The notes under the pieces: model-generated | Seen by the model: only the letters and a program-made list of their open reading frames with translations | Told to the model about the DNA's origin: nothing | Databases searched by the model: none | Shown here: one piece after another, positions 48,362-49,361 of the stretch | Numbering within the stretch: the stretch's first letter is position 1 | Layout: every line of letters starts with the position of its first letter | Virus record (IMG/VR): IMGVR_UViG_3300000233_000006 | Location: 78,550 to 127,910 of that record | Reading direction: 5' to 3' (one strand) | Length of the DNA: 49,361 nucleotides | Origin: a virus | Made by a program: the position numbers and the translations under genes

Positions 48362-49249
48362 TTAGGAGAGGGAGGCCGCCATGATAGCGGCCTCCTTTGT
48401 TTCCCAGCCAGAGATGAATCCTCCGGGGTGGCAGAACTTGCCTACCTGGATCCCGGAGGTCTCTGATAGTGAGGAACCGCTCTTCCCTAGCCAGTTGGCC
48501 GGGAAAGAACGGTCACGACTAACCTGCTGTGCATTCCATCCCCCACCAATGGCGGGGAACACCACATGAGTGATGCCGGGGAATCTTGTCATGACGCCCT
48601 GCCAAGGCAGGAATCGCTTGAGAACGGCGACCCCGTCTTTGGCTGCGTACGCCGCCTCCTCAACCTCGTCGTCGCCTAGTTCGGCGTAGATACCTCCGAC
48701 GATTAAATTTCTGAGAACCGTACTGGCGAACTCTAAAGCATCATCAAAACCGTCCCCCCCAGCCCACGCTGGGTTGGTGGAAAGGAAAGCCGGGGTGTTA
48801 AACCCCGAGACGGCTTGGCTGATGCCAAAAGTTGGTGGTTGGGCGGGGTCCGTCGTTCTGGACCCGTTGAGGTCGTGATAGTCAATCGCCTTTACAAGGC
48901 GGTCGTCAACCATTTGAGCCACCCGTTCCGCCTGGTGGTCAGACAGTCCAGAAAAGACTGTCTGACCAAGCCAGAGAGCCAGTACTGTTCTGGCACCGTA
49001 CTGCCTCCAAAAAAGACCAAGGGCCGCGTACTGGCGACCCTCGATCACTACTCCGCCAGCCTGGTGGTGATCAAACCTACCGTTGGTGGGGTCATAGACC
49101 CCACCAACGTCGATGACCAGATCTCCTTCGGAGATCACCGAGTTGTTGCGGGATCTTACGATCCCTGCTTCAGGAAACAAAATCTTCGCGGCAGCAACAG
49201 CGAAGACGTCATCGGCGTGGAAAATCCCATCATGTGTTACGATGTTCAT
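48362..49249 (-). CDS. MYG1-family DHH-like metal-dependent hydrolase
   Basis: 295 residues. The MYG1/UPF0160 motifs are all visible: VTHDGIFHADDVFAVAAAKI (metal-binding His/Asp), then GIVRSRN, VIDVGGVYDPTNGRFDHHQA, and GLFWRQYG. The C-terminal part has the family's GDDEVEEAAYAAKDG region, VLKRFLPWQGVM, and LSETSGIQVGKFCHPGGFIS followed by GWETKEAAIMAA. The length is usual for the family, so the gene looks intact. Eukaryotic MYG1 is a 3'-5' RNA exonuclease; a nuclease or phosphoesterase role here is inference. ATG 49249 follows GAGGAG. Base composition is clearly G+C-richer than the rest of the window, suggesting acquisition. It has its own early-type promoter, structured leader and terminator. 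Confidence 0.87.
   Translation of the reverse strand: MNIVTHDGIFHADDVFAVAAAKILFPEAGIVRSRNNSVISEGDLVIDVGGVYDPTNGRFDHHQAGGVVIEGRQYAALGLFWRQYGARTVLALWLGQTVFSGLSDHQAERVAQMVDDRLVKAIDYHDLNGSRTTDPAQPPTFGISQAVSGFNTPAFLSTNPAWAGGDGFDDALEFASTVLRNLIVGGIYAELGDDEVEEAAYAAKDGVAVLKRFLPWQGVMTRFPGITHVVFPAIGGGWNAQQVSRDRSFPANWLGKSGSSLSETSGIQVGKFCHPGGFISGWETKEAAIMAASLS
48937..48967. repeat. 12-bp intragenic inverted repeat, 7-nt loop
   Basis: Arms GGTCAGACAGTC and GACTGTCTGACC flank CAGAAAA inside the MYG1-type gene. Confidence 0.9.
49081..49109. repeat. 13-bp intragenic inverted repeat, 3-nt loop
   Basis: Arms CGTTGGTGGGGTC and GACCCCACCAACG flank ATA, inside the conserved DVGGVYDPTNGRFD region of the MYG1-type gene. 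The repeat therefore coexists with a conserved protein motif. Confidence 0.9.
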
Positions 49250-49347
49250 GCTAAATCTCCTCTGCGTTTATATCGGTGCAGGTGACCGTTGAACCAAGAT
49301 GGTTCATGTACGTGCGTTATAATAAGATAGCGCGTACGTTCAACCTG
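49250..49347 (-). promoter_or_regulatory. Structured 5' leader of the MYG1-type gene (shared element)
   Basis: 98 nt between the TATATTAC box and the ATG. It holds an imperfect outer stem (GGTT and GTACG segments), a perfect hairpin TGAACCA TCT TGGTTCA, and then CTGCACCGATATAAACGCAG just before AGGAG. The last two elements match the leader at 48187-48255. Confidence 0.72.
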
Positions 49348-49355
49348 GTAATATA
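49348..49355 (-). promoter_or_regulatory. phiKZ-type early promoter TATATTAC
   Basis: Exact TATATTAC on the minus strand (context CCTATATTACCAGG), 99 nt upstream of the MYG1-type ATG, at the window edge. Confidence 0.75.
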
Positions 49356-49361
49356 GGTTTG

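Noticed and set aside
46390-49249. Toxin-antitoxin pair as explanation for the right-hand module
   Set aside because: Protein sizes and the MYG1 motifs do not fit known toxin-antitoxin families, and each unit has an early-type promoter rather than a shared autoregulated one.
48815-49285. 156-codon plus-strand frame opposite the MYG1-type gene
   Set aside because: The minus-strand product has the MYG1 motifs in full; the plus frame has none and runs into the leader.
1-49361. tRNA genes, CRISPR arrays, insertion sequences, attachment sites, replication origin
   Set aside because: Scanned gaps and gene ends; no cloverleaf, spaced direct repeats, transposase or flanking target duplications were seen. 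Tandem repeats are all inside coding linkers.

Overview
The window is a stretch of the genome of a jumbo myovirus of the phiKZ group (nucleus-forming, Chimalliviridae-like). The main evidence is a set of genes for a divergent multisubunit RNA polymerase broken into pieces at the places phiKZ-type virion RNAPs are broken. A beta-prime N-terminal fragment carries the DFDGD metal site (16022-17635). It is followed by a long beta fragment (11780-16018) and a separate beta C-terminal fragment about 15 kb away (31626-32297). The rest agrees: a tail sheath of phiKZ gp29 size followed by a tail tube, a T4 gp21-type prohead protease, a giant virion lysin beside the RNAP genes, UvsX-like and SbcC/gp46-like recombination proteins, and several TATATTAC boxes, which is the phiKZ early-promoter consensus. 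phiKZ comparisons are from memory, not a search. The host cannot be named; a Gram-negative bacterium is an inference from the phage group.

Layout. 1-4864: two structural genes leftward (the first cut by the window edge), then sheath and tube rightward from a 31-bp divergent gap. 4939-5905: a pair of small paralogues behind an early-type promoter. 6019-11708: prohead protease, three small fibre or decoration proteins with a shared N-terminal module, and five virion-type genes including an unlisted 59-codon gene. 11780-17635: virion RNAP beta and beta-prime-N. 17686-27212: rightward, the 2379-residue lysin with GH19 and M15-like domains, then a 768-770 residue virion protein. 27246-30450: leftward genes of unknown function. 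30540-35515: small helical protein, beta C-terminal fragment, UvsX-like protein and unknowns. 35525-39636: degenerate RNase H-like protein, a small membrane protein, and two rightward baseplate-type genes, the second with a striking Cys-Pro-Asp repeat. 39687-43459: an early-type operon and SbcC. 43495-45921: spike and other tail proteins. 45989-49249: two early-type transcription units of different base composition, encoding a large protein of unknown function with a likely GNAT-fold partner, and a MYG1-family DHH-like hydrolase.

How the genes fit together. Most of the window is late virion biology: tail, baseplate, capsid maturation, an injected RNAP and a wall-degrading virion protein, with recombination genes interspersed. 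Islands with TATATTAC boxes look immediate-early and would be read by the injected RNAP. Convergent and tail-to-tail gene ends nearly always carry perfect hairpin terminators. No intergenic stretch exceeds 300 bases. No tRNA, CRISPR array, insertion sequence or attachment site was seen.

Most unusual signals: (1) a structured 5' leader shared by the two right-hand early units, with compensating changes in its hairpin; (2) many long perfect inverted repeats inside coding sequence, far more than chance predicts, densest in the right-hand early genes; (3) a period-3 cysteine repeat suited to a polyproline-II helix; (4) Shine-Dalgarno sequences immediately followed by their own complement.
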